Part shown: one piece after another, positions 18,333-30,302 of the stretch
Numbering within the stretch: position 1 is the first letter of the stretch
Layout: every line of letters begins with the position of its first letter
Notes under the pieces: generated by a model
What the model saw: the letters and a program-made list of their open reading frames with translations, nothing else
The model's database searches: none
What the model was told of the DNA's origin: nothing
Source of the DNA: Pseudoalteromonas fuliginea
GTDB taxonomy: Bacteria; Pseudomonadota; Gammaproteobacteria; Enterobacterales; Alteromonadaceae
DNA length: 51,547 nt
Direction: 5' to 3'
NCBI RefSeq assembly: GCF_000690055.1
Contig: NZ_JJNZ01000027.1
Span: 1 to 51,547 of the forward strand
Position numbers and translations under genes: made by a program

Positions 18333-19415
18333 GTGCTGAAACTAATAAAATTTATTCTCCCGCCATTATTTGCAGGGCTTAGCATTGCTTTTTTAGTGGT
18401 TTTTTTCAGCCCTAATATGCGAGCTTCTCTATTACCGAACGTACCTCTTGCGAGTGCAATGAGTACTAGCCATTTAAGTTTCTCAGATGCTGTTAAACGT
18501 GCAGCTCCCTCCGTTGTGACTATTTTTTCTGAGAGCATTTCGAAAGAGCCTCGTTATAAAAGACAAAATACCGTACAAGAATTAGGCTCTGGTGTGATTA
18601 TGTCGCAAGATGGCTACATTCTTACTAACTATCATGTAGTGAATAATGCAGATCAAATTATGGTTATTCTGACAGACGGCAGGCGCTTTTTTGATGTCCA
18701 ACTAATCGGCTTTGATACGATTACTGATCTTGCATTACTTAAAATAAACGCAGACCACCTTCCCGTTATTCCTATAAGCGATAGCTATACGTCGAGTGTA
18801 GGTGATGTAGTACTAGCCATAGGTAACCCACTTAATTTAGGACAGACAATTACCCAAGGTATTATTAGCGCTACTGGTAAGCAAAAAATTACAGACAGCC
18901 CTTATAATAACTTATTACAAATGGATGCCGCTATTAATGTAGGGAATTCAGGTGGCGCATTAGTCAATTCTAACGGTGATTTAGTTGGTATCACTTCAGC
19001 CCAATTTAAAACGCGTGAAAATTTAAACATACAGGGAATATTTTTTGCTGTGCCGTATTCACTTGCTAAAAAAGTGATGGGAAAATTGATTCGACATGGT
19101 CGTGTAGTTAGAGGCTACCTTGGTTTTGAAGGCACCGCAGTAGACAGCACAGGTAAAGAAGTTAACGATAGCCTAACTCCTGTTTCAGGTATGCGAATTA
19201 CGAACTTAGATCCCTTAGGCCCAGCTTGGCAAGCAGGTATTGAAGAACAAGATATCGTTATTAAAATTGCAGGGCTTTCCGTAGCAAACCCGCAAAAAGT
19301 ACTTGAAAAAATAGGCAATACAGAACCAGGGAAAGAAATAGAGTTTGAGCTTTATCGAAATGGCAAAATAGAAAAAATCATGGTGATGGTCGCAGAGCTT
19401 GAAACAAAACTATAA
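18333..19415 (+). CDS. degS: Membrane-anchored site-1 protease DegS
   Basis: DegS senses unassembled porin tails through its PDZ domain and cuts RseA to start sigma-E release. An uncleaved N-terminal anchor (FILPPLFAGLSIAFLVVFF, about 7-25) precedes the protease domain with His101, Asp132 and Ser206 (VGNSGG), then one PDZ domain (about 255-355). 360 residues. It starts at GTG. It lies 100 bases after degQ, the standard tandem, but separated from it by a strong terminator. Confidence 0.94.
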   Translation: MLKLIKFILPPLFAGLSIAFLVVFFSPNMRASLLPNVPLASAMSTSHLSFSDAVKRAAPSVVTIFSESISKEPRYKRQNTVQELGSGVIMSQDGYILTNYHVVNNADQIMVILTDGRRFFDVQLIGFDTITDLALLKINADHLPVIPISDSYTSSVGDVVLAIGNPLNLGQTITQGIISATGKQKITDSPYNNLLQMDAAINVGNSGGALVNSNGDLVGITSAQFKTRENLNIQGIFFAVPYSLAKKVMGKLIRHGRVVRGYLGFEGTAVDSTGKEVNDSLTPVSGMRITNLDPLGPAWQAGIEEQDIVIKIAGLSVANPQKVLEKIGNTEPGKEIEFELYRNGKIEKIMVMVAELETKL

Positions 19416-19423
19416 CTACTAAT

Positions 19424-19458
19424 TGTAGGTCGGTGTGTATTTACATATCCGACCTACA
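19424..19458. terminator. Inverted repeat between convergent degS and murA
   Basis: TGTAGGTCGG and CCGACCTACA, 10-bp perfect arms with a 15-base loop. Position between two stop codons suggests a shared terminator, although no strong T-tract follows on either strand; it may be a repeat-derived hairpin. Confidence 0.5.
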
Positions 19459-19472
19459 TATATTAGGCGCTT

Positions 19473-20732
<1,260 letters not shown>

Positions 20733-20746
20733 TTAGGAGGCCTTAC

Positions 20747-21004
20747 TTATTGCGGTAAAATAAATTTTTGTTCACGTTTCCACTCTGTTGGAGTGAAAGC
20801 GCGAATAGAAACTGCGTGAATTGTGCCATCTGAAATTGTATTCATCAACGGACCATAAACTAGCTGTTGCTTTTTAACACGGCTTAAACCGTCAAAGCAT
20901 TCACCAACTGCAATTACTTCATAATGACTACCATTAGCTTTTACATGCACTTCAGCTAATTGAAGTTCATCGCGTAATAATGTTTCGACTTGGCTAGTTT
21001 CCAT
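20747..21004 (-). CDS. ibaG: BolA-family protein IbaG
   Basis: Small BolA-like protein linked to acid stress and, with monothiol glutaredoxin, iron-sulfur handling. It has the family core [35 protein letters not shown] and ends near AFTPTEWK. The BolA-type conserved Cys/His in the loop (GECFDG) is present. ATG at 21004 is preferred by similarity of METSQVE to IbaG starts; a GTG at 21013 in frame would overlap mlaB by four bases and is possible. Lies between mlaB and murA as in E. coli. Confidence 0.93.
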   Translation of the reverse strand: METSQVETLLRDELQLAEVHVKANGSHYEVIAVGECFDGLSRVKKQQLVYGPLMNTISDGTIHAVSIRAFTPTEWKREQKFILPQ

Positions 21005-21009
21005 AACTC

Positions 21010-21303
21010 TCACTCAAATAGGGTTGTAACTTGACCCAACTGCATTAAATTTTGCAATTGTTCAGGTGGATTTTGCAATTCAAGACGAATGCCTTGCTGC
21101 TTAAATTCTGCAAAAGAGTGAATTAACCAAGCTAAGCCCGCTGTGTCAACCCTTGATACCTCACTAAGGTCAAAATAAGTGGTTTTATGCTTAGTTATTA
21201 ACTTATCGTTCAAAAGCCGTTCATTACTAATGGAATTTCGAGTAAGTTCACCACTTACTCGAAACTGCTGTTCATCAACTTGGCTAATTGCCAATTTAAT
21301 CAT
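21010..21303 (-). CDS. mlaB: STAS-domain subunit of the Mla transporter
   Basis: Cytoplasmic STAS protein that binds the ATPase MlaF and is needed for activity of the MlaFEDB complex. 97 residues with the STAS core [29 protein letters not shown], including the conserved DTAGL loop (a Thr occupies the site next to Asp as in MlaB). Overlaps mlaC by 8 bases. Confidence 0.93.
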   Translation of the reverse strand: MIKLAISQVDEQQFRVSGELTRNSISNERLLNDKLITKHKTTYFDLSEVSRVDTAGLAWLIHSFAEFKQQGIRLELQNPPEQLQNLMQLGQVTTLFE

Positions 21304-21976
21304 TCGAGCTACTGCCTCTAAATTGAACAGGTAACTTACTCTTTTGCTCTAAAAGGTTGCTTACATTGTCAATACCTTGCTGACGTAAAATACCTTGTAG
21401 TTCGCTTTGTTTGGCGTCTAATAAACTAATACCTTCAGCAATCATATCGTAAGCTCGCCATTCACCATCGCGATCTTCACGAACTTTAAAGTCTATTCTG
21501 ATATCAGGTTTGCCATCTTCAAGAATTTTAGTTTTAACAACAACGACATCTTTACCTTTAAATGGTTGCTCAGCACCAAACTCAACTTTTTGATTTGTAT
21601 ATTGTGTAAATACACCAGCGTAAGTGGCAACTAAATATTCTCTAAATACACCAATAAAGCGCTGAATATCTTTAATCGCTTGGGCTTTTTCAGCTTCATC
21701 TGTAATTGCCCGTACTTTAGATACTTCACTGCCTAACACGCGAAGTGCTGCATATTTGTAGTCAATATAAGGCATTAATTCTTCTTCAACAATGACACGA
21801 AGATGCTCTTGATTTTTAATGATTAATGGCTGATCTTTTTTGATACGTGCAAACGTATTGTCCGCTACTTGACGCACCATTTTGTTTGGATCATTTAGTT
21901 TAACATCTGCAGCACTTACGCTTTGAGTTAGCGTCATTGTGCTAATTGCTACAATAGCTAGAAACTTTTTCAACAT
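21296..21976 (-). CDS. mlaC: Periplasmic phospholipid-binding protein MlaC
   Basis: Shuttles phospholipid between the outer-membrane MlaA complex and the inner-membrane MlaFEDB complex. It has a signal peptide (cleaved about AVSA-ADVK at 22-23) and the MlaC/Ttg2D block EEELMPYIDYKYAALRVLG, then FREYLVATYAGVF and DGEWRAYDMIAEGISLL. 226 residues, normal. Five bases after mlaD. Confidence 0.95.
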   Translation of the reverse strand: MLKKFLAIVAISTMTLTQSVSAADVKLNDPNKMVRQVADNTFARIKKDQPLIIKNQEHLRVIVEEELMPYIDYKYAALRVLGSEVSKVRAITDEAEKAQAIKDIQRFIGVFREYLVATYAGVFTQYTNQKVEFGAEQPFKGKDVVVVKTKILEDGKPDIRIDFKVREDRDGEWRAYDMIAEGISLLDAKQSELQGILRQQGIDNVSNLLEQKSKLPVQFRGSSSND

Positions 21977-21981
21977 AATAA

Positions 21982-22530
21982 TTACTCACTACCTTGGTTG
22001 AATAAAAACTGCCCAATTAACTCTTCAAGTACAATGGCAGACTTAGTATCAGTGATTGAATCACCGTCACCTAACGCTTTACTGTCTACACCAAATAAAT
22101 CATCAATTGCTTCGTCTTGCTTATTTTCGGTTACGACTTGACCTAAACAGCGTTGCTCTGCTGAATTAGGAGAAATAACAGGGTGGATACCTAGATACTG
22201 CTCACCTAAAATACCCGATGTTAAAATTGAAATTGAGCTCGTGTCTGAAAAACGACATAAATACTGTGCATCAATGGTCATATTAACCACTGGCAAGAAC
22301 TCCTGTGGATGAACATAAATTGACTCTACTCGACCAATAACGACTCCGCCCACTTTTACTGGTGCACGTGCCTTTAATGACCCTATGTTTTCAAATTTAG
22401 CATTAAGTGTGTACGTCTCGCCTGAGCCGCTAATACCTGAATTGGCGACTTTAAGCGCAAGCATAGCAAACGCTAAAATTCCTAACGCCACAAAAAAACC
22501 AACTAAAATTTCTAATTTCCGTGAATTCAT
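21982..22530 (-). CDS. mlaD: MCE-domain protein MlaD
   Basis: Forms a hexameric ring in the periplasm that channels lipids in the Mla system. N-terminal membrane helix (LEILVGFFVALGILAFAMLAL, 5-25), one MCE domain (about 38-118, with FENIGSLKARAPVKVGGVVIGRV and ILGEQYLGI) and a polar C-terminal helix. 182 residues. Starts 13 bases after mlaE. Confidence 0.95.
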   Translation of the reverse strand: MNSRKLEILVGFFVALGILAFAMLALKVANSGISGSGETYTLNAKFENIGSLKARAPVKVGGVVIGRVESIYVHPQEFLPVVNMTIDAQYLCRFSDTSSISILTSGILGEQYLGIHPVISPNSAEQRCLGQVVTENKQDEAIDDLFGVDSKALGDGDSITDTKSAIVLEELIGQFLFNQGSE

Positions 22531-22543
22531 TATCTATACCCTA

Positions 22544-23323
22544 TTAGCTGGTAAACATTACCGCTGTCAAAATAAAGTCAAACCCTAAAACCGCCAATGA
22601 CGAATGAACAACCGTTTCGGTGGTTGCTTTACTGATCCCTTCAGAGGTCGGCACACAGTCATACCCTTTATAAAGTGCTATCCAAGTCACCACAATGGCG
22701 AATACAAAGCTCTTAATAATACCGTTTAGTATGTCTTGCTGAAACGATACTTGTGATTGCATAATTGACCAAAAACTACCCGTATCAACACCAAGCCAAT
22801 CAACTCCAACTAAATGAGCACCAATAATTGCCACTGCTGAAAATATCACCGCTAGTAACGGCATACTTATAAAGCCTGCCCAAAAGCGCGGTGCAATAAT
22901 TCGTTTTAGTGGATCAATTGCCATCATTTCTAATGATGATAACTGTTCTGTTGCTTTCATTAAGCCTATTTCTGCAGTAAGCGCACTGCCCGCTCGCCCT
23001 GCAAATAATAACGCTGTAACAACAGGCCCGAGTTCTCGTAATAAACTTAATGCCACTAATGGCCCTAAACTATCCTCTGCACCATATCCAACTAATACCG
23101 TATAACCTTGTAATGCCAAGACCATACCGATAAATAAACCTGACACCATAATAATGAGCAAAGATTGCGAACCCACCATGTAGAGCTGACGAATAAGTAG
23201 AGGTGTACCCTTTTTAAAGTTAGGTACATTTACAAGTGCGCCAAAAAGCATATAAGTTGAGCGACCCAGAGCCGCAAAACGACCTAGCGTCTTATGCCCT
23301 AATTTTTGAAATAAATCCAACAT
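22544..23323 (-). CDS. mlaE: Permease subunit MlaE
   Basis: Inner-membrane permease of the phospholipid ABC transporter MlaFEDB. About five membrane segments; conserved blocks [49 protein letters not shown] and [20 protein letters not shown] near the end identify the family. 259 residues. One-base overlap with mlaF. Confidence 0.96.
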   Translation of the reverse strand: MLDLFQKLGHKTLGRFAALGRSTYMLFGALVNVPNFKKGTPLLIRQLYMVGSQSLLIIMVSGLFIGMVLALQGYTVLVGYGAEDSLGPLVALSLLRELGPVVTALLFAGRAGSALTAEIGLMKATEQLSSLEMMAIDPLKRIIAPRFWAGFISMPLLAVIFSAVAIIGAHLVGVDWLGVDTGSFWSIMQSQVSFQQDILNGIIKSFVFAIVVTWIALYKGYDCVPTSEGISKATTETVVHSSLAVLGFDFILTAVMFTS

Positions 23324-24150
23324 TATGCTTTTTCTCCAAGCAACTCATCTGCATATGTTTGAGCTGGAAAATGAAAAGGCACGGGACCATCAGACAAACC
23401 TTTTAAAAACTGTTGCACTAAAGGAGACTCATGATTGCGCATTTCGTCAGGTGTTCCACAACCAATTACACCCTGATCAGCTATAATAATAACGTGGTCA
23501 GCAATACTCATTACCTCGTTAACATCATGGGTTACAATTAAAGAAGATAAACCAAGCACTTCGTTGAGTGACTTAATTAATTTAACCAACACCCCCATAG
23601 AAATAGGATCTTGGCCTGCAAATGGTTCATCGTACATTATAAGTTCAGGGTCGAGCGCAATAGCACGTGCCAGAGCTGCGCGCCTAGCCATACCTCCCGA
23701 TAATTCAGAAGGCATTAAATCTTTCGCTCCGCGTAGCCCAACAGCTTGCAATTTCATTAGCACAACCAACCGAATTAGGTCTTCACTCAACTCAGTGTGC
23801 TCCCTAATTGGGAACGCTATATTATCGAATACCGACATATCAGTAAACAACGCACCACTTTGAAAAAGCATACTCATTTTAGTTCGCGCTTCGTAGAGTT
23901 CTTTGCGCGACATATTTGGGATACTACCACCTTCAAATAAAATATCACCGGAGTCAGGCTTAAGTTGACCGCCAATTAAACGCAACATGGTCGTTTTACC
24001 AATTCCGCTTGGCCCCATAATCGCAGTGATTTTACCTTTAGGAACGCTAAAGCTCATATTTTTATATATGCTTCTATCGCCTCTCGAAAAGCTAACATCC
24101 TTGACTTCTACTATTGATTGCGACAAGTCGCTCTCCATAACAATATTCAC
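23323..24150 (-). CDS. mlaF: ATPase subunit MlaF
   Basis: ABC ATPase that powers Mla lipid transport. Walker [10 protein letters not shown] (about 46-54), signature LSGGMARR, Walker [15 protein letters not shown] and H-loop IVTHD. 275 residues; a C-terminal tail (about 245-275) corresponds to the extension that in E. coli contacts a neighbouring MlaF and MlaB. The first 10 or so residues are not conserved, so the start could be ATG a few codons in. First gene of mlaFEDCB-ibaG-murA, divergent from the exchanger gene. Confidence 0.95.
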   Translation of the reverse strand: MNIVMESDLSQSIVEVKDVSFSRGDRSIYKNMSFSVPKGKITAIMGPSGIGKTTMLRLIGGQLKPDSGDILFEGGSIPNMSRKELYEARTKMSMLFQSGALFTDMSVFDNIAFPIREHTELSEDLIRLVVLMKLQAVGLRGAKDLMPSELSGGMARRAALARAIALDPELIMYDEPFAGQDPISMGVLVKLIKSLNEVLGLSSLIVTHDVNEVMSIADHVIIIADQGVIGCGTPDEMRNHESPLVQQFLKGLSDGPVPFHFPAQTYADELLGEKA

Positions 24151-24264
24151 TAGTGCACCTATTTTAAAGCTTTTTTAACCAAGATGGAAAAAACAATTCG
24201 TAAGATTTTGTAATACACTTGCAAAAAGGAGTATAAGACTCGTTTATAACGGCTTAACTGCAGC

Positions 24265-24290
24265 TTAAGGTGCTGATATAAGCGCCTTAA
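24265..24290. repeat. Stem-loop in the mlaF/exchanger divergent region
   Basis: TTAAGGTGCT and AGCGCCTTAA pair over ten positions with one G-T mismatch, loop GATATA. It lies between two divergent genes, so a terminator role is unlikely; mRNA leader or regulator site is possible. Confidence 0.35.
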
Positions 24291-24406
24291 AATATTATTC
24301 AACAAGTTATTGTAATTAGAGTTGACCTGACTCTTTTATTTATACTTTCACCTTTGCTTTTGTTACTATTCGCGCCATCTGTATTTTGAATAACTGGCTT
24401 AATATA

Positions 24407-25375
24407 ATGGTTACCTCGTTTGTTATTTTAATTCTTGGTTTTGCGGCTCTTGTTTGGAGTGCAGACAGGTTTGTTTATGGCGCAGCGGCACTTGCAAAAA
24501 ACTTTGGCGTACCAACCCTAATTGTAGGCTTAACTGTTGTGGCAATGGGTTCGTCAGCCCCAGAGATGATGGTTTCCGCTTCTGCAGCGCTCGCAAATAA
24601 AACAGATACTGCAGTTGGTAACGCTGTCGGTTCAAACATAACAAACATTCTACTTGTGTTAGGTATTACAGCGTTATTTAGACCTCTGTCTGTATCTTCA
24701 AGTACATTAAAACGCGAAATGCCACTGGTCTTGCTGATATCATTCGCTACCTGGTATATTTTTTCAGACAATTATTTTTCATTAGCCGAAGGTATCGCCT
24801 TACTTATTGGCTTTATCGTGTTTATAGGCGGTTTGATTATTATTTCACTGCGCGCAAAAAACCAAGATGACCCATTTATAACCGAAGCCTGTGACGACGT
24901 ACCTAACGATGTACCAACTAAAAAAGCGGTATTTTGGTTAGTTATTGGCATGGTTCTACTCCCTGTTAGCTCACATTTTTTAATTGGTTCCGCAGTCGAC
25001 ATAGCTAAATACTTTGGCCTAAGCGATCTAGTCATTGGCTTAACTATTATTGCCATTGGCACGAGCTTACCGGAGCTTGCAGCTTCAATTGCCGGTGTAT
25101 TAAAAAATGAAGATGATTTAGCTCTAGGCAATATTGTTGGTTCAAACATTTTTAATATATTGGCTGTGTTACCGCTCGCAGGTATTATTAATCCATCCAT
25201 TATCGATCCGTCAGTAGCGAGTCGAGATATACTCATTATGATTGGTGCAACATTTGCTCTTATCATCATGTCATTGAACTTTAGAGGCACCCAACGCATC
25301 AATAGAGTGGAAGGTGGCTTATTGCTTATCGCATTTTTGGGCTACCAAGGGTATATTTTTAGTCAAGTAGGGTAA
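24407..25375 (+). CDS. yrbG: CaCA-family cation/calcium exchanger YrbG
   Basis: Inner-membrane sodium/calcium-type exchanger. Ten or so membrane helices arranged as two homologous halves; the two alpha repeats are clear: VVAMGSSAPEMMVSASAAL with AVGNAVGSNITNILLVLG, and IIAIGTSLPELAASIAGVL with ALGNIVGSNIFNILAVL. The ATG at 24407 gives the family-typical beginning; a TTG at 24386 adds seven residues and neither has a good ribosome binding site. Heads the kds/lpt series, which in E. coli also starts with yrbG. Confidence 0.9.
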   Translation: MVTSFVILILGFAALVWSADRFVYGAAALAKNFGVPTLIVGLTVVAMGSSAPEMMVSASAALANKTDTAVGNAVGSNITNILLVLGITALFRPLSVSSSTLKREMPLVLLISFATWYIFSDNYFSLAEGIALLIGFIVFIGGLIIISLRAKNQDDPFITEACDDVPNDVPTKKAVFWLVIGMVLLPVSSHFLIGSAVDIAKYFGLSDLVIGLTIIAIGTSLPELAASIAGVLKNEDDLALGNIVGSNIFNILAVLPLAGIINPSIIDPSVASRDILIMIGATFALIIMSLNFRGTQRINRVEGGLLLIAFLGYQGYIFSQVG

Positions 25376-25378
25376 ATA

Positions 25379-26350
25379 ATGACGACGCTGAACTTTATCG
25401 AACAGGGTCTTCGTGTTCTCAATATTGAACGCCAAGCACTTAATGACATAGCGCAATATGTAGATGAAAACTTTCATCAAGCATGCCAATTAATGTTTGA
25501 CTGCGAAGGTCGAATTATTGTTATTGGCATGGGTAAATCAGGCCATATAGGTAATAAAATTGCAGCAACACTTGCAAGTACAGGAAGCCCTGCCTTTTTT
25601 GTACACCCAGGCGAAGCTAGCCATGGCGATTTAGGAATGATCACCAAAAACGATGTTGTCATGCTTATTTCAAACTCAGGTGAGACGAGTGAAGTTTTAA
25701 ATATTATCCCTGTTTTAAAACGCCTTGGCGCAAAAATAATCACCATGACAGGCAATACTAAATCGACCATGGCAACACATGCAAATGTACATGTATGCAT
25801 TAAAGTAGAAAAAGAAGCATGCTCTTTAGGGTTAGCACCAACGGCGAGCACTACAGCGACTCTTGCTATGGGCGATGCGATGGCAGTGGCTCTGTTAGAA
25901 GCTCGTGGTTTTACCGCCGATGATTTTGCGCTTTCTCACCCTGGGGGCAGTTTAGGCAAACGATTATTACTAACCTTAAAAGATGTTATGCACAGCGGCG
26001 CAAATACACCTATTATTAGCGTTTCACAAACCGTAAAAGATGCACTTATTGAAATGTCAGCCAAAGGCCTTGGTATGACAGCCATTGTTGATAAAAGTAA
26101 TCAGCTAGTGGGATTATTTACCGACGGTGATTTACGCCGTATTTTAGAGCAAAGACTAGATATTCATACAACACAAATAGACCTTGTTATGACTAGGTCA
26201 TGCACAACAGCTACACAAGATATTTTAGCTGCTGAAGCGCTTAATATAATGGAACACAAACGTATAAATGGCTTGATTGTTGTTAATGAGCAAAACCAGC
26301 CTATTGGCGCACTAAATATGCAAGACTTATTAAAAGCAGGAGTATTATAA
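25379..26350 (+). CDS. kdsD: D-arabinose 5-phosphate isomerase
   Basis: Converts ribulose 5-phosphate to arabinose 5-phosphate, the first step to KDO in lipopolysaccharide. SIS domain (about 40-180) with GMGKSGHIGNKIAATLASTG and ISNSGETSEV; then two CBS domains (about 205-320). 323 residues. Three bases after the exchanger gene, and directly followed by kdsC. Confidence 0.97.
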   Translation: MTTLNFIEQGLRVLNIERQALNDIAQYVDENFHQACQLMFDCEGRIIVIGMGKSGHIGNKIAATLASTGSPAFFVHPGEASHGDLGMITKNDVVMLISNSGETSEVLNIIPVLKRLGAKIITMTGNTKSTMATHANVHVCIKVEKEACSLGLAPTASTTATLAMGDAMAVALLEARGFTADDFALSHPGGSLGKRLLLTLKDVMHSGANTPIISVSQTVKDALIEMSAKGLGMTAIVDKSNQLVGLFTDGDLRRILEQRLDIHTTQIDLVMTRSCTTATQDILAAEALNIMEHKRINGLIVVNEQNQPIGALNMQDLLKAGVL

Positions 26351-26902
26351 ATGCAATTTGAAGAACTCTATCAACCGCTGAGTGCTGATGCAAAAGCACG
26401 TGCTAAAAAAGTAAAATTACTTATATGCGATATTGATGGTGTATTTTCTGATGGCCGAATTTATCTTGGCAATCAAGGTGAAGAGCTCAAAGCATTTAAT
26501 ACAAAAGATGGTTTTGGCATTAAAGCGCTTATAAACAGTGGCTTTGAAGTGGCTGTTATTACTGGTCGCCATTCGCAGATAGTGCAACAACGTATGACCA
26601 GTTTAACAGTACAACATATTTATCAAGGTCAAGAAAACAAGCTTATTGCTTACGAAGAGCTAAAAAACAAGCTTCACCTAAGTGATGATCAAATTGCCTA
26701 CATTGGTGATGATGGCCCCGATATGCCGGTAATGGAATTAGTTGGGTTTGCCGTTGCAGTTAACGATGCTCACCCACTAATCAAGCGTTTATCACATTAC
26801 ACGACACAGATGCTGGGTGGTTTTGGCGCAGTGAGAGAACTAACCGACTTACTTATGCTAGAGAACGACAAACCACTTACTAGCAAAGGTACTAGTTCAT
26901 GA
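26351..26902 (+). CDS. kdsC: KDO 8-phosphate phosphatase
   Basis: HAD-family enzyme that releases KDO from KDO 8-phosphate. The nucleophile motif is LLICDIDGVFSDG (two Asp), motif II VITGR and motif IV YIGDDGPDMPVM; like other KdsC proteins it has no cap domain. 183 residues. No gap to kdsD; overlaps lptC by 4 bases. Confidence 0.97.
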   Translation: MQFEELYQPLSADAKARAKKVKLLICDIDGVFSDGRIYLGNQGEELKAFNTKDGFGIKALINSGFEVAVITGRHSQIVQQRMTSLTVQHIYQGQENKLIAYEELKNKLHLSDDQIAYIGDDGPDMPVMELVGFAVAVNDAHPLIKRLSHYTTQMLGGFGAVRELTDLLMLENDKPLTSKGTSS

Positions 26903-27453
26903 ATACAGCGCGCATAATTTTAAGCGTTTTATTCATCAGCTGTATGGTTTGGCTTTGGTACCCTTATTTTGCACAAACAAATATGACAGCTCAGGTTGAA
27001 GCTGAAGTTATCGCTAAGCCTGATTATATTGCTATTGAGCTAAAACAAACGGCCTATGATGAAAATGGTAAAATTAATCATAAAGTTACAGCTGCTAAAA
27101 TGGAATTATATCAACAGTTAGGCTTTACCTTTTTTGAAAAGCCCATTTTCACCTTATATAACGAAAAACAAACATGGCGAATAAATGCAGACGAAGCAAC
27201 GTTATATGAAGGAAAACAATTAATTTTAGAAGGTAACGTGGTTGCCAAGAATCTTACTGATAATGCAATGATAGACAAGATTAATGCGGATAATATTCAA
27301 GTAGATATAAAACTACTCACGATGCGTTCAGAGCAACCCGTTATTGTTACGGGACCCAATTTAAAGATCACCGGTAAAGGCCTTGAAGCCGATTTAAAAA
27401 CTGAAGTGATAAAACTTATTAACCATACGCGAACTATATATTATGACCAATAA
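26899..27453 (+). CDS. lptC: LPS export protein LptC
   Basis: Bitopic inner-membrane protein that passes lipopolysaccharide from LptB2FG to LptA. One N-terminal membrane helix (ARIILSVLFISCMVWLWYPYF) and a beta-jellyroll periplasmic domain with the family phrases FFEKPIFTLYNEKQTWRINADEATLYEGKQLILEGNV. 184 residues. Overlaps both neighbours. Confidence 0.94.
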   Translation: MNTARIILSVLFISCMVWLWYPYFAQTNMTAQVEAEVIAKPDYIAIELKQTAYDENGKINHKVTAAKMELYQQLGFTFFEKPIFTLYNEKQTWRINADEATLYEGKQLILEGNVVAKNLTDNAMIDKINADNIQVDIKLLTMRSEQPVIVTGPNLKITGKGLEADLKTEVIKLINHTRTIYYDQ

Positions 27454-27985
27454 AATTTCAAAAATACTTATTATTCCGACACTTATACTAGCTTTCAACC
27501 TTAGCGCTGCTGAACAAGCGATTCAACCTGCAGCGAATCAAATATCAATAAGTGCCGACAAACAAGAAGGCCAATTAAAAGAAAACGTCGGAATTTTTGA
27601 AAAAAATGTTGAGATTATTCACGGCAACCGCCGTATTACAGCCGACCGTTTAGAAGTACATAAACGTGATGAATTAGGCGATAATAAACAGCTACTAATT
27701 GCAACTGGTAGCCCTGCATATTTCGAAGAAAAACAAACTGATGGCACTATAATGAGCGCCAGCGCAAACGAAGTTCGTTATGATGTAGCTAAACGATTTT
27801 TAACCCTTATTGGCGATGCACAAGTATCGCAAGCGGGTCAAAAAATAAATGCCAAGAGTATTACTTACGATATGCAACAGCAATTAATTAGCGCTGAAAA
27901 AGACGAAAACTCAACCGATCGTGTGCATACTATTTTAGTACCTATTGAGACTAAAAAAGAAAAAAACGATAAAGGTCAGCCATGA
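27443..27985 (+). CDS. lptA: LPS periplasmic bridge protein LptA
   Basis: Forms the periplasmic bridge for lipopolysaccharide. Signal peptide cut near LSAAEQA (about 22-23), then the OstA-type fold with [39 protein letters not shown]. 180 residues. Overlaps lptC by 11 and lptB by 4 bases, so the three are probably translationally coupled. Confidence 0.95.
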   Translation: MTNKISKILIIPTLILAFNLSAAEQAIQPAANQISISADKQEGQLKENVGIFEKNVEIIHGNRRITADRLEVHKRDELGDNKQLLIATGSPAYFEEKQTDGTIMSASANEVRYDVAKRFLTLIGDAQVSQAGQKINAKSITYDMQQQLISAEKDENSTDRVHTILVPIETKKEKNDKGQP

Positions 27986-28707
27986 GTACATTAAAAGCAG
28001 AACTATTAGCTAAAAGTTATAAAGGCCGTGAAGTTGTAAAAAATGTAGGTCTGGAAGTAAAGGCTGGCAGCATAGTCGGGTTACTTGGCCCTAATGGTGC
28101 AGGTAAAACCACAACGTTTTATATGATTGTAGGCCTTGTACCTAGTGATAAAGGCAAGATTTCTATCGACGATAACGATATTACTCTTTTACCTATGCAT
28201 AGTCGTGCTAGATTAGGCATTGGTTACTTACCCCAAGAATCATCAATTTTTAGAAAGCTTACTGTTTATCAAAATTTAATGGCTATTTTAGAAACACGTA
28301 AAGAGCTAAATAAGCAAGCAAGAGAAGACACACTTAACAATTTATTAGATGAATTTAGTATTCAGCACATTCGTGATAGCCAAGGTATGGCATTATCAGG
28401 AGGCGAGCGTCGCCGAGTTGAAATAGCGCGAGCACTAGCCGCTGATCCTAAATTTATATTGCTTGATGAGCCTTTTGCTGGTGTTGACCCTATTTCAGTG
28501 TTAGATATAAAGAAAATAATAGAACATCTTAAAAATCGTGGTATTGGTGTGTTAATTACCGACCATAATGTAAGAGAAACTCTTGATGTTTGCGAAAAAG
28601 CCTACATAGTTTCTCATGGTGAGTTAATTGCTTCTGGTACACCAGAGCACGTATTAAACGATAAAACAGTACGTGATGTTTATTTAGGCGAACAATTTAG
28701 GCTGTAA
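27982..28707 (+). CDS. lptB: LPS export ATPase LptB
   Basis: Cytoplasmic ATPase of LptB2FG. Walker [10 protein letters not shown] (about 37-45), signature [15 protein letters not shown], Walker [14 protein letters not shown]-loop [11 protein letters not shown]. 241 residues with the LptB-typical C-terminus YLGEQFRL. Confidence 0.98.
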   Translation: MSTLKAELLAKSYKGREVVKNVGLEVKAGSIVGLLGPNGAGKTTTFYMIVGLVPSDKGKISIDDNDITLLPMHSRARLGIGYLPQESSIFRKLTVYQNLMAILETRKELNKQAREDTLNNLLDEFSIQHIRDSQGMALSGGERRRVEIARALAADPKFILLDEPFAGVDPISVLDIKKIIEHLKNRGIGVLITDHNVRETLDVCEKAYIVSHGELIASGTPEHVLNDKTVRDVYLGEQFRL

Positions 28708-28776
28708 CATTTACGCCATGTCTTTAAGCATCTGCTAGTATTAATTATAACAACATAAAAGGATTGTTAGAGATAC

Positions 28777-30276
28777 ATGAGGCAATCATTACAGCTGCGC
28801 ATGGGCCAGCAACTTACAATGACTCCACAGCTGCAACAAGCAATTCGCCTGCTGCAACTCAGTACATTGGATCTCCAGCAAGAAATACAAGAAGCACTCG
28901 ACAGCAACCCCCTATTAGAGGTTGAAGAGCAAGATTACGCCGAAGATTCTGCTGGTAAAAACGAGCAAAAAGCAGATAACGACGATGTAACTGTTAGCGC
29001 AAATGCTGATGATGTTCCGAGCGAATATGAGCAAGACAGTGGTGAAGCACTTGCTAAAGATACGCTAAGTGATGAAATGGCTATGGATGTTAGTTGGGAT
29101 GAATATATGAGCGCAGCCCCAGCGTCATCATCAGGACCAATGCCTGAAGATGAATCTATATACCAAGGCTCCTCAACTGAAACGCTCCATGAATACCTAA
29201 TGTGGCAACTACAACTGACTCCCTTTAGTCCTACCGATGAAGCGATTGCGATTGCGATTGTTGAAGCCGTCGATGATTCGGGTATTTTAACGCTGAGCTG
29301 CGAAGAAATTTTAGAAAGTTTTAATCAAGAGAACGAAGAAGACAACGAAGTTGAACTTGACGAAATAGAAGCTGTTTTAAAACGAATTCAATTGTTTGAC
29401 CCTGTTGGTATTGCAGCACGTAGTTTACAAGAATGCTTATGTATTCAGCTGAACCAATACGATAAAGAAACACCCTATATTAATGAAACAAAAATGATTT
29501 TAACCGAGCACATTGATCTATTAGCTGCTCGCGACTATCGTACATTAATGAAAAAAACAAAGCTCAAAGAAGAAGAGCTTAAAGAAATAATGACTTTAAT
29601 ACATACTCTTAGCCCAAAACCGGCGGATACTATAGTTAGAGAAGAATCTGAGTATGTAATTCCTGATGTATCGGTGAAAAAAATAAAAGGTCGCTGGGTT
29701 GTTGAACTAAACCCAGATAGCATGCCTAAAATCAGAGTCAACAGCCAATATGCAGCAATGTCACGCACCGTTAAATCAAGTGGTGATAGCCAGTTTATTC
29801 GCTCGCATCTACAAGAAGCTAAATGGTTTATTAAAAGTTTAGAAAGTAGAAACGATACACTATTAAAAGTAACTAATTGTATTGTTAAGCAACAACAAGG
29901 TTTTTTTGAGCATGGCCCCGAAGCCATGAAACCAATGGTTTTAAATGATGTAGCAGAGATGGTCGAAATGCACGAATCAACTATTTCACGCGTAACAACT
30001 CAAAAATATATGCATACACCTCGCGGTATTTTTGAGCTTAAATATTTTTTCTCAAGCCATGTAAGTACTGAAAATGGAGGCGAATGCTCATCAACAGCAA
30101 TACGCGCTCTCATTAAAAAATTAATCGCAGCAGAAAACTCAGCAAAACCATTGAGTGATAGTAAAATTGCAGATATATTAGCTGAGCAAGGAATAAAAGT
30201 AGCGAGACGTACAATCGCAAAGTATCGCGAATCTCTAGCTATTCCACCGTCAAATCAGCGAAAAAGTTTGATTTAA
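28777..30276 (+). CDS. rpoN: RNA polymerase sigma-54 factor
   Basis: Sigma factor for -24/-12 promoters that need AAA+ activators. N-terminal activator-interacting region ([42 protein letters not shown]), acidic region II (about 45-115), core-binding domain, HTH (about 365-385, [18 protein letters not shown]) and the RpoN box [10 protein letters not shown] near 475. 499 residues. Upstream of hpf and ptsN in the standard order. A matching promoter sits before pspA in this same window. Confidence 0.98.
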   Translation: MRQSLQLRMGQQLTMTPQLQQAIRLLQLSTLDLQQEIQEALDSNPLLEVEEQDYAEDSAGKNEQKADNDDVTVSANADDVPSEYEQDSGEALAKDTLSDEMAMDVSWDEYMSAAPASSSGPMPEDESIYQGSSTETLHEYLMWQLQLTPFSPTDEAIAIAIVEAVDDSGILTLSCEEILESFNQENEEDNEVELDEIEAVLKRIQLFDPVGIAARSLQECLCIQLNQYDKETPYINETKMILTEHIDLLAARDYRTLMKKTKLKEEELKEIMTLIHTLSPKPADTIVREESEYVIPDVSVKKIKGRWVVELNPDSMPKIRVNSQYAAMSRTVKSSGDSQFIRSHLQEAKWFIKSLESRNDTLLKVTNCIVKQQQGFFEHGPEAMKPMVLNDVAEMVEMHESTISRVTTQKYMHTPRGIFELKYFFSSHVSTENGGECSSTAIRALIKKLIAAENSAKPLSDSKIADILAEQGIKVARRTIAKYRESLAIPPSNQRKSLI

Positions 30277-30302
30277 GACGCTAAACAAAGAGGGTAATGC
30301 TT

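Noticed and set aside
24301..24380. A TTGACC/TATACT promoter for the exchanger gene
   Set aside because: The spacing is 13 bases, which is too short for a sigma-70 promoter.
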